38,221 nt of DNA from IMG/VR virus record IMGVR_UViG_3300017917_003536, positions 1 through 38,221 of that record; one strand, given 5' to 3'. Origin of the DNA: a virus. A program made the translations under genes and the position numbers. How positions within the stretch are numbered: the stretch's first letter is position 1; each line of letters starts with the position of its first letter. Under the pieces are notes generated by a model that did no database searches, was not told the DNA's origin, and was given only the letters and a program-made list of their open reading frames with translations. This document shows positions 9,366 through 16,702 of the stretch, piece after piece.

Positions 9366-9872
9366 TTAGTATTTACCTTCTTTAGGACCTTTATCTTTGT
9401 ATGTTCCATTAATAGGTACTCCATTACCATCTAATTTAGATGCAGGAACAAATACTGAAAATCTTCCTTTACCGTATTTTCTACCAGTTAATAAGTCTTG
9501 AGAACTTTGTAAAGCATTTTTCTTAGCTAATGCTTGGATATCTGATGTTGCTAATTGACTTTCACTTTCAAATTTAGGACCTGTTTGTCCTTTTAAACCT
9601 AAATTGCTAACTAACTTAGTTGAAGTGGAAGTTGTTGTTAATTTCTTTGTATATGATTCAGGTGTTTTACCATTTAAGTCTAAACCAGAAGGTTTAACTT
9701 TAGTTTTACCTGTTGATCTTCCTGATATTAAATCTTGAGAAGATATTAATGTGTTATTTTTAGATAAGGCGTGGATATTAGATGAAGCACGTTGTCCTTC
9801 ATTTTCAAATGTTGGACCTGGTTGTCCTTTTAATCCAAATAAGCCTGTTTTTAGTTTATCAAATAATGCCAT
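9366..9872 (-). CDS. Small protein made of two tandem ~44-residue repeats
   Basis: I do not recognise a family for this 168-residue protein. It contains a clear internal duplication. Residues 13-56 (GLKGQPGPTFENEGQR... SSQDLISGR) match residues 92-135 (GLKGQTGPKFESESQL... SSQDLLTGR), with about half of the positions identical. The repeats are separated by a Thr/Ser/Lys-rich linker, and a short Gly/Lys-rich tail follows. The first 12 residues (MALFDKLKTGLF) could form an amphipathic helix. It lies between the tape measure and the tube-like baseplate protein, where small baseplate or tail-completion proteins are common. A twofold-repeated protein might bridge two identical sites, but this is speculative. 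Confidence 0.6.
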   Translation of the reverse strand: MALFDKLKTGLFGLKGQPGPTFENEGQRASSNIHALSKNNTLISSQDLISGRSTGKTKVKPSGLDLNGKTPESYTKKLTTTSTSTKLVSNLGLKGQTGPKFESESQLATSDIQALAKKNALQSSQDLLTGRKYGKGRFSVFVPASKLDGNGVPINGTYKDKGPKEGKY

Positions 9873-9887
9873 GATGTTATGTTTAAT

Positions 9888-9895
9888 ATAAATAT
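9888..9895 (-). promoter_or_regulatory. ATATTTAT element upstream of the duplicated-repeat gene
   Basis: The element lies about 16 bases upstream of the ATG at 9872, in the 24-base gap after the tape measure gene. It could be a late-promoter element or just part of an AT-rich leader. Confidence 0.35.
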
Positions 9896-9896
9896 G

Positions 9897-12332
9897 TTAA
9901 GAATAAGCTGGGTTAGCACCGTATTGTTGAGAATTTGAGTTCCATTCTTGTATTGTTTTATTACTCATGCTTAATTGGATTGGTCTAACAGATAAATTTT
10001 CCATTAATTCACGTGTTTGTCTATCAGCTTCTGCTTGAGCAGCATTTCTAGCGTCATCTTTTTCTTTCTGTGCTTGTCTATCAGCTTCTAAACCAGAAAC
10101 TAAAGCGCCAATACCACCAACTAAACCTCCAATTGCTGCACCCCATGGACCAAACATCATACCCATTCCTGCTCCAGCTGCAGCACCACCTAAGAATCCA
10201 ACAGCATTTTTAGCACCACCTGGTTCCATACCTGATGAAGCAGCTGTTAATGCCATACCACCAAGTCCTAATCCCATTCCTACACCCATAGCTTTAGGTG
10301 AACCAAAAAATCCACCTTTTGGTGCTCCAGCAGGAGGTATTGTCACACCACCAGCTGGGGCTCTACCACCACCTGGAAGAAATTGTCCTCCTTTATAGAA
10401 TGTTCCTGCTCCTCCTCCCATTGGCATTCCAGGTACAGCACCTCCACCATTTAAAACATATTGATAGCCTGGGTTAAAACGAGTACCAGGAGCTGCTATT
10501 AGACCTCTTAAACCACCTGTTATTAATTTTACTCCACTTAGTAATAATGGAGCACCTAATAAAGCCGCTCCTAAAGCATTTCCTAATCCACCACCTGTCA
10601 TTTTTCCAAAAGCACTAAGTATATTAGTCACACCATGAAGTGCTTTTTCAATTAATTTGAAAAACTCAAGCATTGGGCCTGTTGTTATTCTAGTAATAAT
10701 ATCTTTTAGTCTTTTAAATACTTCATGTTGTTCTTCAGCTAAACTTCTTTGTTCAAGATCTTGTTGAATTGCATCAGACATAGCTATACCATGTTCTTTA
10801 GCGTATCTAAGTTTTTCTTCAGCTGATGCGTTAATTTTATCTCCTAATTGAGCTTCAAATTGTTGTTTACGAAGCATATCACCCATTTCTCCAACTGACA
10901 TTCCAAATGCTTCAGCATATGCTTTTCTTTGGATAACATTCATTTTTTCAAACTCATGAATATTACCTACTTCTTCAACTATTGCTTTTGTTAAATCTTC
11001 TGTTTTACCTGATAATGCTGCTGACCTAGCTTTTTCTAGATTAATAGCTCTACCTGTTAGTAATTCTGCTTTTAATTCTGCTTCAATTGATGATTCAAAA
11101 TTAAGTAGTGACTCACCAACTTTATCTACTTGCTCTAAAGATAATCCTAATCTATCAGCCTGCATTATAGCTTTAACTAATGCTTCTGTATTACCTTTAA
11201 ATTTAGTTAATATTTCACCACTTACACTACTTACTTTCTTTAATACATTTTGATAACTTATAGCACCACCAAATTGTAGTTTTTGTTGCCCCGCTGTAGC
11301 AATTGTAGTTTTAAGAACCTCAGCAGATGTTTTACCTTGCTCACGACCTAATTCTTCTAATTTACCAGCTTGATCAGCACTTAAACCATAAAAATGAGTT
11401 AGACGAGCAAATGTCTCAGCACTTTTATCTCCATAGTTAACTGATGTTCCTAAAGCTTCATTTAATGCTAATTGTGATTCTAATAAAAGTGTAGCGTTAA
11501 CAAAAGCATCATGTTGAGAAGCAGCGTACTTGTAAGAGTTTTCATACATTTCTCGAGTCTGCTCTTTACTCATAGCAAGCTGTCGACCTGTCTTAGTTAA
11601 TAACTCATCATGTTCTTTAGTTATATCAAATAACTTTTTATATAATGCTACTGTTAAACCTAATATTACTAAAGGATCATTAAAAGCTTTAAGTATACTT
11701 CCACCTAAACTTTTAATACCAGCAGCCATGGTTTTAGTTTTAACACTTAAAGAGTCCATATTTTTTCCTGACTCTTGTAATGCTTTAGCTTTATTGTATG
11801 CTGCTTCTTTAGCCTTTTTAAGAGACTCTTCAACAATTGTACCACTAAAACCTATTTTCTCCATTAAACCAGCTGATCCTTTAAGTAATGTACCTGTTAG
11901 ACCAACTGCTTTATTTAAACTTTTTTGAGAATCAATTCTTTCATTAACTGTTTGTAATAATTCATTTTCAAACGCAAATTGATTTTCTAAAGCAGCTAAA
12001 AGAATTTTTTCTTGATCAGTTAGATCTCGTTTAGCTAATATTTGTTCTTTATTTTTAGCTAATTCTTGAGCTGAGTATTTTAATCTTTCTAAAGCTTTAG
12101 TGGCTCTAAATCGTTCTTTTTCTAATTGTTTTTCAGTTAATTCTACTAATGATTCAGCATCATCATTTAATGTATCAGATATACTTTCTAAAGCGCTATA
12201 TTGTTTTCTAACTTCCTTAGTATAGTTAATACCGCCTTTTAGTTCATTATTAATTTCCCTAATTAAATCTCGTTGATCTTTAATAAGTTCATTTAAAGCA
12301 CTCTGTAATTGTATTTCTTGCTCAGTAGCCAT
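9897..12332 (-). CDS. Tail tape measure protein
   Basis: This 811-residue protein probably sets tail length and occupies the tube lumen. Residues ~1-140 are strongly charged and heptad-like (many Glu, Lys and Leu), consistent with long coiled coils. The middle is helical, with few Cys. Residues ~560-760 are rich in Gly and Ala with hydrophobic runs such as AAAGAGMGMMFGPWGAAIG, typical of the membrane-active segment of tape measure proteins. A charged helix with many Gln and Ala follows. The place in the order (tube, gp26-like protein and its frameshift extension, then this gene) matches the conserved chaperone-then-tape-measure arrangement. If ~1.5 angstroms per residue holds, an 811-residue protein would imply a tail of roughly 120 nm; this is an estimate. 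Confidence 0.75.
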   Translation of the reverse strand: MATEQEIQLQSALNELIKDQRDLIREINNELKGGINYTKEVRKQYSALESISDTLNDDAESLVELTEKQLEKERFRATKALERLKYSAQELAKNKEQILAKRDLTDQEKILLAALENQFAFENELLQTVNERIDSQKSLNKAVGLTGTLLKGSAGLMEKIGFSGTIVEESLKKAKEAAYNKAKALQESGKNMDSLSVKTKTMAAGIKSLGGSILKAFNDPLVILGLTVALYKKLFDITKEHDELLTKTGRQLAMSKEQTREMYENSYKYAASQHDAFVNATLLLESQLALNEALGTSVNYGDKSAETFARLTHFYGLSADQAGKLEELGREQGKTSAEVLKTTIATAGQQKLQFGGAISYQNVLKKVSSVSGEILTKFKGNTEALVKAIMQADRLGLSLEQVDKVGESLLNFESSIEAELKAELLTGRAINLEKARSAALSGKTEDLTKAIVEEVGNIHEFEKMNVIQRKAYAEAFGMSVGEMGDMLRKQQFEAQLGDKINASAEEKLRYAKEHGIAMSDAIQQDLEQRSLAEEQHEVFKRLKDIITRITTGPMLEFFKLIEKALHGVTNILSAFGKMTGGGLGNALGAALLGAPLLLSGVKLITGGLRGLIAAPGTRFNPGYQYVLNGGGAVPGMPMGGGAGTFYKGGQFLPGGGRAPAGGVTIPPAGAPKGGFFGSPKAMGVGMGLGLGGMALTAASSGMEPGGAKNAVGFLGGAAAGAGMGMMFGPWGAAIGGLVGGIGALVSGLEADRQAQKEKDDARNAAQAEADRQTRELMENLSVRPIQLSMSNKTIQEWNSNSQQYGANPAYS

Positions 12333-12356
12333 TCACTTAAGTAGTTTATATCGTGT

Positions 12357-12364
12357 ATAAATAT
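12357..12364 (-). promoter_or_regulatory. ATATTTAT element upstream of the tape measure gene
   Basis: The element lies 25 bases upstream of the tape measure ATG, just past the hairpin that ends the frameshift extension. A terminator-then-promoter order would let the tape measure gene have its own transcript. Confidence 0.45.
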
Positions 12365-12365
12365 G

Positions 12366-12392
12366 AAGAGCACCTATTTTCTAGGCGCTCTT
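12366..12392 (-). terminator. Hairpin at the 3' end of the tail assembly chaperone frame
   Basis: On the minus strand, AGAGCGCCTA pairs with TAGGTGCTCT (one G-U pair) around a GAAAA loop, and a further A-T pair extends the base. The stem overlaps the last codons of the upstream frame. The tail after it is AT-rich but not a clean T run, so termination may be partial. It could also act as an RNA processing or stability element. Confidence 0.5.
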
Positions 12393-12652
12393 GTTTTAGT
12401 TGCAAAATCTGGTATTGGTAATGGTTCTCGCGGTTTTTTCTCAGGAGACTGTGTTTCACCACGTTGTGGATTAAATTTTTTATTTATTTCTTCATTTTGT
12501 TGGTCTACAGTTTCATTCAATCGTTGTATGTAATATCTTCTATATCTTATAGGCATATTATATACTTCATCATGAGTATAACCACCATGACTACCATAAC
12601 AAAGAATAAATATCTCGTCTAGTATTACCTTTTTATACTCCGGCGTCAGGCC
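12374..12652 (-). CDS. Frameshift extension of the tail assembly protein (GT-like second frame)
   Basis: This frame encodes about 92 residues (GLTPEYKKVILDEIF, then CYGSHGGYTHDEVYNMPIR, YRRYYIQRLNETVDQQNEEI and a basic Pro-rich tail). The only ATG is at 12554-12556 and would cut off the first 32 residues. The sequence upstream of it reads as good protein and overlaps the end of the gp26-like gene. No ATG, GTG or TTG lies between that ATG and the in-frame TAG at 12668-12670. The simplest reading is that it is translated by a +1 (or -2) frameshift at the seven-T run. That would make a fusion of the 255-residue protein with this tail, like lambda G/GT. The position directly before the tape measure supports this. 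A free short protein from the ATG is the alternative. Confidence 0.65.
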   Translation of the reverse strand, partial: GLTPEYKKVILDEIFILCYGSHGGYTHDEVYNMPIRYRRYYIQRLNETVDQQNEEINKKFNPQRGETQSPEKKPREPLPIPDFATKTRAPRK

Positions 12653-13400
12653 AAAAAAAGCTAACTCCTATTGGTAAGTCGATGCCCTCCACTACATCGC
12701 CACTAGCTTTAACAGCATCAACTCTCATATTAACATCAGGCATCACTTTATTAATTTGTGCGCGTAATGCTTTAACATCTCTAGCTAACATGTTTTCAGC
12801 AAATTCTCTAACTGTGGATACATCTCTATCACCGTTAACAGCTATAATAGTATGTTTTAAACGTGTTGTAACATCGTATGAACCTTGAGCATTAATTTTT
12901 TCTAAACCTTTAATTTCTTTCTCAATTCTATTCTCATCACCATGAGTTAATAATTTAAATGTTACTAACACTTTAGAAAACGGTAATTCAAAACTGAATT
13001 CATTTTTACCTGGTGTGAATAGAGTTTCGTCTATTTGTTTAGGTTCTAATGCGGTTAAGTCAACTGTTGCTTTTTCAGTCACTCCTGTTTTAGGATCAGT
13101 GTAAGCAAATTCATAATCTTTACCATAACCTAAAATACGAGCGGCAATTAAGATAGCATTCTTATCACCATTCAATAATAGATTGTAATCAACATCTGGT
13201 GTTACAATCATTGATTGTAATAACTTATCAATAACAGTTCCTTGACGAATAAAGTTAGAGTTTGAAAGAATATCTTCTTCTTTCGCTGTCATATACTTCA
13301 TTTCAAGTACACCTTTTGATAATGGGGATTCTGTTGGGTAAATTAAGCCTTTAGAAGGCAATTCAATTTGTTCTGTTGGGTATTTGAACTTTTGTTCCAT
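12633..13400 (-). CDS. T4 gp26-like tail/baseplate assembly protein, probable G-like chaperone
   Basis: This 255-residue protein begins MEQKFKYPTEQIELPSKG and continues with ...MKYMTAKEEDILSNSNFI, VIDKLLQSMIV, and GDKNAILIAARILGYGKDY. That series of motifs is characteristic of the T4 gp26-like baseplate assembly family in T4-type phages: LPS-G-x-x-YP, then EMKYMTA-x-EEDIL, then GD[KR]NAI-x-[IV]-AARI. It is soluble, with no membrane segment. It sits between the tube gene and the tape measure, where tail assembly chaperones are encoded. Its last codons (AGC TTT TTT TGG ... GTA TAA) contain a run of seven T from which ribosomes could shift into the overlapping second frame. The family call is firm; the chaperone role is inferred from position. 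Confidence 0.75.
   Translation of the reverse strand: MEQKFKYPTEQIELPSKGLIYPTESPLSKGVLEMKYMTAKEEDILSNSNFIRQGTVIDKLLQSMIVTPDVDYNLLLNGDKNAILIAARILGYGKDYEFAYTDPKTGVTEKATVDLTALEPKQIDETLFTPGKNEFSFELPFSKVLVTFKLLTHGDENRIEKEIKGLEKINAQGSYDVTTRLKHTIIAVNGDRDVSTVREFAENMLARDVKALRAQINKVMPDVNMRVDAVKASGDVVEGIDLPIGVSFFWPDAGV
12650..12662 (-). promoter_or_regulatory. Putative programmed frameshift site (seven-T run)
   Basis: On the minus strand the sequence is AGC TTT TTT TGG C in the zero frame, with T at 12659-12653. Skipping one T (or slipping back two) enters the frame GGC CTG ACG CCG GAG TAT, which stays open to the TAG at 12374. A -1 slip would instead give TTG GCC TGA and stop at once. The shift is therefore +1 or -2, as reported for SPP1-type and Mu-type tail genes respectively. 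Confidence 0.55.
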
Positions 13401-13423
13401 AACGTTTTTATTGTTTTATATAT

Positions 13424-13431
13424 ATAAATAT
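13424..13431 (-). promoter_or_regulatory. ATATTTAT element upstream of the gp26-like gene
   Basis: The element lies 24 bases upstream of the ATG at 13400, inside a TATATATTTATATATATA stretch. It comes directly after the terminator hairpin at 13446-13465, so it is well placed to restart transcription. Confidence 0.45.
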
Positions 13432-13445
13432 ATAAAGATAAAAAA

Positions 13446-13465
13446 AGCCATCCAAATGGATGGCT
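13446..13465 (-). terminator. Rho-independent terminator after the tail tube gene
   Basis: On the minus strand, AGCCATCC and GGATGGCT form a perfect 8-base stem (extendable by one A-T pair) around a four-base loop, followed directly by a run of seven T. It lies 24 bases beyond the tube gene stop and before the next gene's leader. This is a textbook intrinsic terminator. It may let the abundant tube protein be expressed at a higher level than the genes after it. Confidence 0.8.
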
Positions 13466-13488
13466 CTTTAAATAATTGTTTAGTACTA

Positions 13489-13974
13489 TTAGTAGTTAAG
13501 GATACAATAATCCATTGCTATAGTTACACTGATAGAAAGATAAGCTTCATTTGCCCAATCCATTTCACCAAAGTTAGCTTCTTTTGCGTAAGCGCCTTTA
13601 ATGATCCATTCACCTACTACATCACCAACTGGTCCTAAGATATCTAAACGTAAATCTTTTTTATAGAAATCGCTATAACCATCTCTACCGGTTACTGATT
13701 CGTGAGCCAAACGAGCCCATTCCATTACTGCTTGAGCACCACTTGGAGTTACAGGATCGTACATTTCCAAAGTCATATCATTCCAACGAACTTTACCTTT
13801 TACTTTACGGTAAACATTGATATGATCTAACACGATTTCACCAGCGTTGAATGATGGAGAAGATGCTTTCTTAATTAAATAAGATGGAATACCATCAATA
13901 TACATTAAAAAGCGATTCTGAACTTTAGGTTCAAATGCTGTGAACATTATTTCTGTAGGGTCTAATACTGCCAT
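13489..13974 (-). CDS. Tail tube protein (T4 gp19-like)
   Basis: This 161-residue protein should form the inner tube of the contractile tail. It opens with MAVLDPTEIMFTAFEPKVQN, followed by RFLMYIDGIPSYLIKKASSP, the usual start of gp19-like tubes (F-x-P-K-x-x-NRF-x-[LM]-x-IDGIP). It continues with VRWNDMTLEMYDPVTPSGAQ and EWARLAHESVTGRDGYSDFY, KKDLRLDILGPVGDVVGEW and a final DYCILNY. These motifs and the length are standard for the family. It lies downstream of the sheath gene with one small gene between them, the usual sheath-tube pairing, and is followed by an intrinsic terminator. Confidence 0.92.
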   Translation of the reverse strand: MAVLDPTEIMFTAFEPKVQNRFLMYIDGIPSYLIKKASSPSFNAGEIVLDHINVYRKVKGKVRWNDMTLEMYDPVTPSGAQAVMEWARLAHESVTGRDGYSDFYKKDLRLDILGPVGDVVGEWIIKGAYAKEANFGEMDWANEAYLSISVTIAMDYCILNY

Positions 13975-13990
13975 TGTATTGTTATTTTAT

Positions 13991-13998
13991 ATAAATAT
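13991..13998 (-). promoter_or_regulatory. ATATTTAT element upstream of the tail tube gene
   Basis: The element lies 17 bases upstream of the tube ATG, in the 33-base gap after the small gene that follows the sheath. It is closer to the start codon than at the sheath gene. Confidence 0.4.
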
Positions 13999-14007
13999 TA
14001 TTAATTA

Positions 14008-14295
14008 TTATTTCTGCGCAACAGGTTGTTGAGGTTGTTTTTGATCATTTTCAATATCTGATTGCATTTTGTTTAAATAACTCATAATCATTTTATAGTT
14101 AGGGTTACTATCAAGACCAGATAATTGAGAACCTTTTTTATTTTTTAACCATTTCATTATCGCCTCAATTACTCTAGAGTAATCTTTAGCGTTAGTCACA
14201 GCAGATGCTAATTTAGTTAAAGAGGGTTCAACTGATGCAGCTGCCTTATCAGCTGCTGCATCATTGTCAAACTCTTGTATTTTTTTATCTTCCAT
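14008..14295 (-). CDS. Small protein between sheath and tube, unknown function
   Basis: This 95-residue protein belongs to no family I recognise. It begins with an acidic, Ala-rich segment (EFDNDAAADKAAASVE). A predicted helical region follows, including RVIEAIMKWLKNKKGSQ and YKMIMSYLNKMQSDIENDQ, and it ends in a Gln/Pro-rich tail (QKQPQQPVAQK). It has no Cys, signal peptide or membrane segment. It lies 13 bases after the sheath stop and 33 bases before the tube gene, so it is probably made with the major tail proteins. It could be a minor tail protein or an assembly helper; neither is shown. Confidence 0.65.
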   Translation of the reverse strand: MEDKKIQEFDNDAAADKAAASVEPSLTKLASAVTNAKDYSRVIEAIMKWLKNKKGSQLSGLDSNPNYKMIMSYLNKMQSDIENDQKQPQQPVAQK

Positions 14296-14308
14296 TATTT
14301 TATTTTAA

Positions 14309-16066
14309 TTAAGCTCCGAATTCTACACCAGTTGGTAAGATATTGAAATCTAACAAGATAAATTCTGCTGTTCTAGTTGGTTGTAAATAGATTTGACCTA
14401 CTAATTGGTTTCTATCAATTACATCAGCTGTATTGTTTGTTTCATCCATTACTACTTTGAACGCGTAAAGACCTTGTCTTTGTTGTACTGATTCTAAGTA
14501 TGGAGTAACTTGAGATAAGAATCTATTTCTTGTTACAGTTGTATTTTGTTCGAATATTAATGTTTTAGATACATTACCAATATAGCGTTTTAAAGCAATC
14601 AATAATCTACGAACATTAATTCTATCTAAAGCACTAGCTTTTTGCTGTAATGTCTTTTGACCAAATGCTGTTACACCTACGTTAGGGAAAGTAGCGATTG
14701 GGTTAACTTTACCAGCATATAAATTATCACGATTGATTGGAGATAATTTTCTTTCTGCTTGAATAACACCACCTAATCCACCACGGTTTAAACCTGCTGG
14801 TGCAAACCATTCAGCACTTACATTATCATTGAAAGCGTAAACTGAAGGCATAATTGTTGAAGCAGGAACCCATACGTTTCTTCCAGTTTCTGGAGATGAT
14901 ACTTGAACCCAAGGCCAATAAGCACCTGCGTAGTTAGTATCCATTTCTTGAGCTTCAGTTACTGGAGTACCAATTGAAGCATTATATGGTGTTAAATCCA
15001 TAATATAGAAATGATCACCTCTTGCTTCAGCATTTGAAATAAAGTTATTTTGAGCTGTAGCGTGATCAGCGTGTTGTAAACCTGGAGTAGTTATTAATTC
15101 ATAATCATATTCATCTTTATTACTTAAGATATTGCTTGCAGTAGCATAGTTGCCAACTGGAATACCTTGAGGTAAAGTAGATGAATTATTTTGAAATAAA
15201 CTAGCACCAATATAAGGAATGTCATTACCAGTAGCATTAGCAAATGATCCACCATATGAACCACTACCTGCTTGAGGTAAAGATGCTGAGTAACTTGTAC
15301 CATCTGATTCAGTTCCAACACCACCTACATTATTGAAATAATTTGGAGTGTCTTTAACTGATTTAACTCTTACGTAGCGGCTATTATTTGGATAGCTACC
15401 TGATACTTGAATATAATAACCACCCATATCAGAATCGTAAGCTACAGTTTTTGATTGGTCACCAATCACAGCAGCTACATAGTTAGGTTGTAATGGATCT
15501 AAAGATAAGTTAGAGAATGTTTCTAATACAGATTTAGAATTTGTATTATCATCACCACGACGAACTAATAATGTAAATGTACCTTGAGCTGGATTTACAT
15601 TTGATACTTCCCATCTTATATTATCTAAGTTACCGTTGCTTAATGCTCCGTTACTTAAAATTGAACCGGTGTTATTAGCCATTGTACCAACGTTAATTGT
15701 TTCTAAAACAATTGACATTGAAGAAGCTAATGCGTAAGCACTACCTGAACAAACTACAGAAGCTGATGCTGGTGTGTATGAACCGCTAGTAACTCTTGTT
15801 ACTAAAATACTAGTTCCACCTTGTTGGAAGTAGTTATAAGCAGTAATGCTTGTTAAAAATTCATAATTAGCACCACCGCTAACAAATGAACCACCAAATC
15901 TATTCTTATAGTCACTATATGAAGTAACTACAGTAGGAATGTATGGTTTACCTTTAACAGTTGGGCCAACTAACGCTAAACCAACAGATGCTGGTAATTG
16001 TGTTATTTGAGATAAGTCGTTCTCTCTTGTGAGAACACCTGGAGAAATTAATGTTTCTTGCGCCAT
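14309..16066 (-). CDS. Contractile tail sheath protein (T4 gp18-like)
   Basis: This 585-residue protein begins MAQETLISPGVLTRENDLSQ, the normal opening of sheath proteins (SPGV-x-x-x-E-x-D-x-S). After TQLPASVGLALVGPTVKGKP comes FGGSFVSGGANYEFLTSI and a QQGGTSILVTRV strand. The C-terminal region contains NPIATFPNVGVTAFGQKTLQ, DRINVRRLLIALKRYIG, then NTTVTRNRFLSQVTPYLESV and a final RTAEFILLDFNILPTGVEFG. These are the conserved sheath C-terminal core motifs (INVRRLL, F-x-N-x-x-x-R-x-[KR]F, EFI-x-[LI]). The middle is a variable outer domain. A terminator hairpin and an ATATTTAT element precede the gene, so it probably begins its own transcript. Confidence 0.93.
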   Translation of the reverse strand: MAQETLISPGVLTRENDLSQITQLPASVGLALVGPTVKGKPYIPTVVTSYSDYKNRFGGSFVSGGANYEFLTSITAYNYFQQGGTSILVTRVTSGSYTPASASVVCSGSAYALASSMSIVLETINVGTMANNTGSILSNGALSNGNLDNIRWEVSNVNPAQGTFTLLVRRGDDNTNSKSVLETFSNLSLDPLQPNYVAAVIGDQSKTVAYDSDMGGYYIQVSGSYPNNSRYVRVKSVKDTPNYFNNVGGVGTESDGTSYSASLPQAGSGSYGGSFANATGNDIPYIGASLFQNNSSTLPQGIPVGNYATASNILSNKDEYDYELITTPGLQHADHATAQNNFISNAEARGDHFYIMDLTPYNASIGTPVTEAQEMDTNYAGAYWPWVQVSSPETGRNVWVPASTIMPSVYAFNDNVSAEWFAPAGLNRGGLGGVIQAERKLSPINRDNLYAGKVNPIATFPNVGVTAFGQKTLQQKASALDRINVRRLLIALKRYIGNVSKTLIFEQNTTVTRNRFLSQVTPYLESVQQRQGLYAFKVVMDETNNTADVIDRNQLVGQIYLQPTRTAEFILLDFNILPTGVEFGA

Positions 16067-16090
16067 GTTTTAATTAGATTTTGTCTATTG

Positions 16091-16098
16091 ATAAATAT
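16091..16098 (-). promoter_or_regulatory. ATATTTAT element upstream of the sheath gene (candidate late promoter)
   Basis: The coding strand reads CTTTATATATTTATCAATAG, with ATATTTAT centred ~28 bases before the sheath ATG. The same octamer occurs 5-27 bases upstream of about ten starts in this window. It is the reverse complement of the T4 late promoter core TATAAATA extended by one base, so it would point the wrong way for a classical T4 late promoter. A promoter role is inference from recurrence and position. Confidence 0.45.
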
Positions 16099-16124
16099 AT
16101 AAAGTAGAACATAAAACGAAGAAA

Positions 16125-16144
16125 CCCCGTCATTGCTGACGGGG
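16125..16144 (-). terminator. Rho-independent terminator upstream of the sheath gene
   Basis: A perfect 8-base stem (CCCCGTCA / TGACGGGG) closes a GCAA tetraloop of the stable GNRA type on the minus strand. The tail is TTTCTTCGTTTT. It lies 34 bases after the stop of the 74-residue gene and before the sheath leader. It stands out against the AT-rich background and is well placed to end the accessory block transcript. Confidence 0.85.
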
Positions 16145-16178
16145 AACTTCTATATTAACTCCTAACACCTAACAACAC

Positions 16179-16403
16179 TTATTTGAATTCTCCGGTTTCG
16201 ATATCAATTGTACCCTCACCGTATTTTACTGTTAATTCTTTAGCTATTGCTAATTCTTTTTGTTTTAATGCTCTTTGATTTTCAAGCAATTCTGCTTTTT
16301 CAATCTCAATTTCACCTAAAGCTACAACTATATTAGTATATTGTTCTCTAATACTGATAACAGATTGTAATTCTTCAGCGGTTAACTTTTTTACTTCACT
16401 CAT
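16179..16403 (-). CDS. Small coiled-coil protein, unknown function
   Basis: This is a 74-residue protein of unknown function, MSEVKKLTAEELQSVISIRE followed by a charged helix (EIEIEKAELLENQRALKQKE) and a C-terminal KYGEGTIDIETGEFK. The heptad pattern across residues ~25-58 suggests a coiled coil. Similar small proteins with an LT-x-EEL start and a final YG-x-G-x-[IV] tail are common next to structural genes in Bacteroidota-type phages, but I know no function for them. It starts 3 bases after the membrane-anchored protein gene stops and is followed by a strong terminator. The 29-codon microgene at 19678 resembles its N-terminal half. Confidence 0.7.
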   Translation of the reverse strand: MSEVKKLTAEELQSVISIREQYTNIVVALGEIEIEKAELLENQRALKQKELAIAKELTVKYGEGTIDIETGEFK

Positions 16404-16406
16404 AAA

Positions 16407-16640
16407 TTATTTTTTAGCTTTTGCCTTAGCGTTTGTTTTAGCTACTGGCTTTTTAGCTGATGCTTTTTTAGTTTTTGCTTCTTCAGCTGCTGCGATTTCA
16501 ACTACAACTGATGGAGCTGGAGTAGATTCAGGAGCTAAATCGTCAGTGTCATGAACAACTGCTTTAACGTCTGGTTTTTGATTTTTAAAAACAAAATAGG
16601 CTACGCCTACTAACAATGCGATAATAATGATAGTTAACAT
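16407..16640 (-). CDS. Small single-span membrane protein with basic tail
   Basis: This 77-residue protein has an N-terminal hydrophobic helix (residues ~2-18, LTIIIIALLVGVAYFVF), an acidic Pro/Ala middle (DDLAPESTPAPS), and a Lys/Ala-rich end (KKASAKKPVAKTNAKAKAKK). It is probably anchored in the membrane by its N-terminus, with the tail on the cytoplasmic side by the positive-inside rule. The basic tail resembles nucleic-acid-binding or polyanion-binding tails. The family is not recognised. An ATATTTAT element lies 27 bases upstream, so it may head the small two-gene unit before the sheath terminator. Confidence 0.7.
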   Translation of the reverse strand: MLTIIIIALLVGVAYFVFKNQKPDVKAVVHDTDDLAPESTPAPSVVVEIAAAEEAKTKKASAKKPVAKTNAKAKAKK

Positions 16641-16666
16641 AATTTTGGGTTTTTTATTTTTCGTAT

Positions 16667-16674
16667 ATAAATAT
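16667..16674 (-). promoter_or_regulatory. ATATTTAT element upstream of the membrane protein gene
   Basis: The element lies 27 bases upstream of the ATG at 16640, inside the near-palindrome TATATATTTATATA. It sits in the 62-base gap that divides the accessory block from the tail module. Confidence 0.45.
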
Positions 16675-16702
16675 ATAGTATTTTTAGGAGATAACCAAGT
16701 TT

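Noticed and set aside
12650-12662. A -1 frameshift at the seven-T run
   Set aside because: The -1 frame gives TTG GCC TGA and stops at once. Only +1 or -2 reaches the long second frame.
13384-13638. Plus-strand 84-codon frame near the tube gene
   Set aside because: It crosses a terminator and runs antisense into the clear tail tube gene, with no family resemblance.
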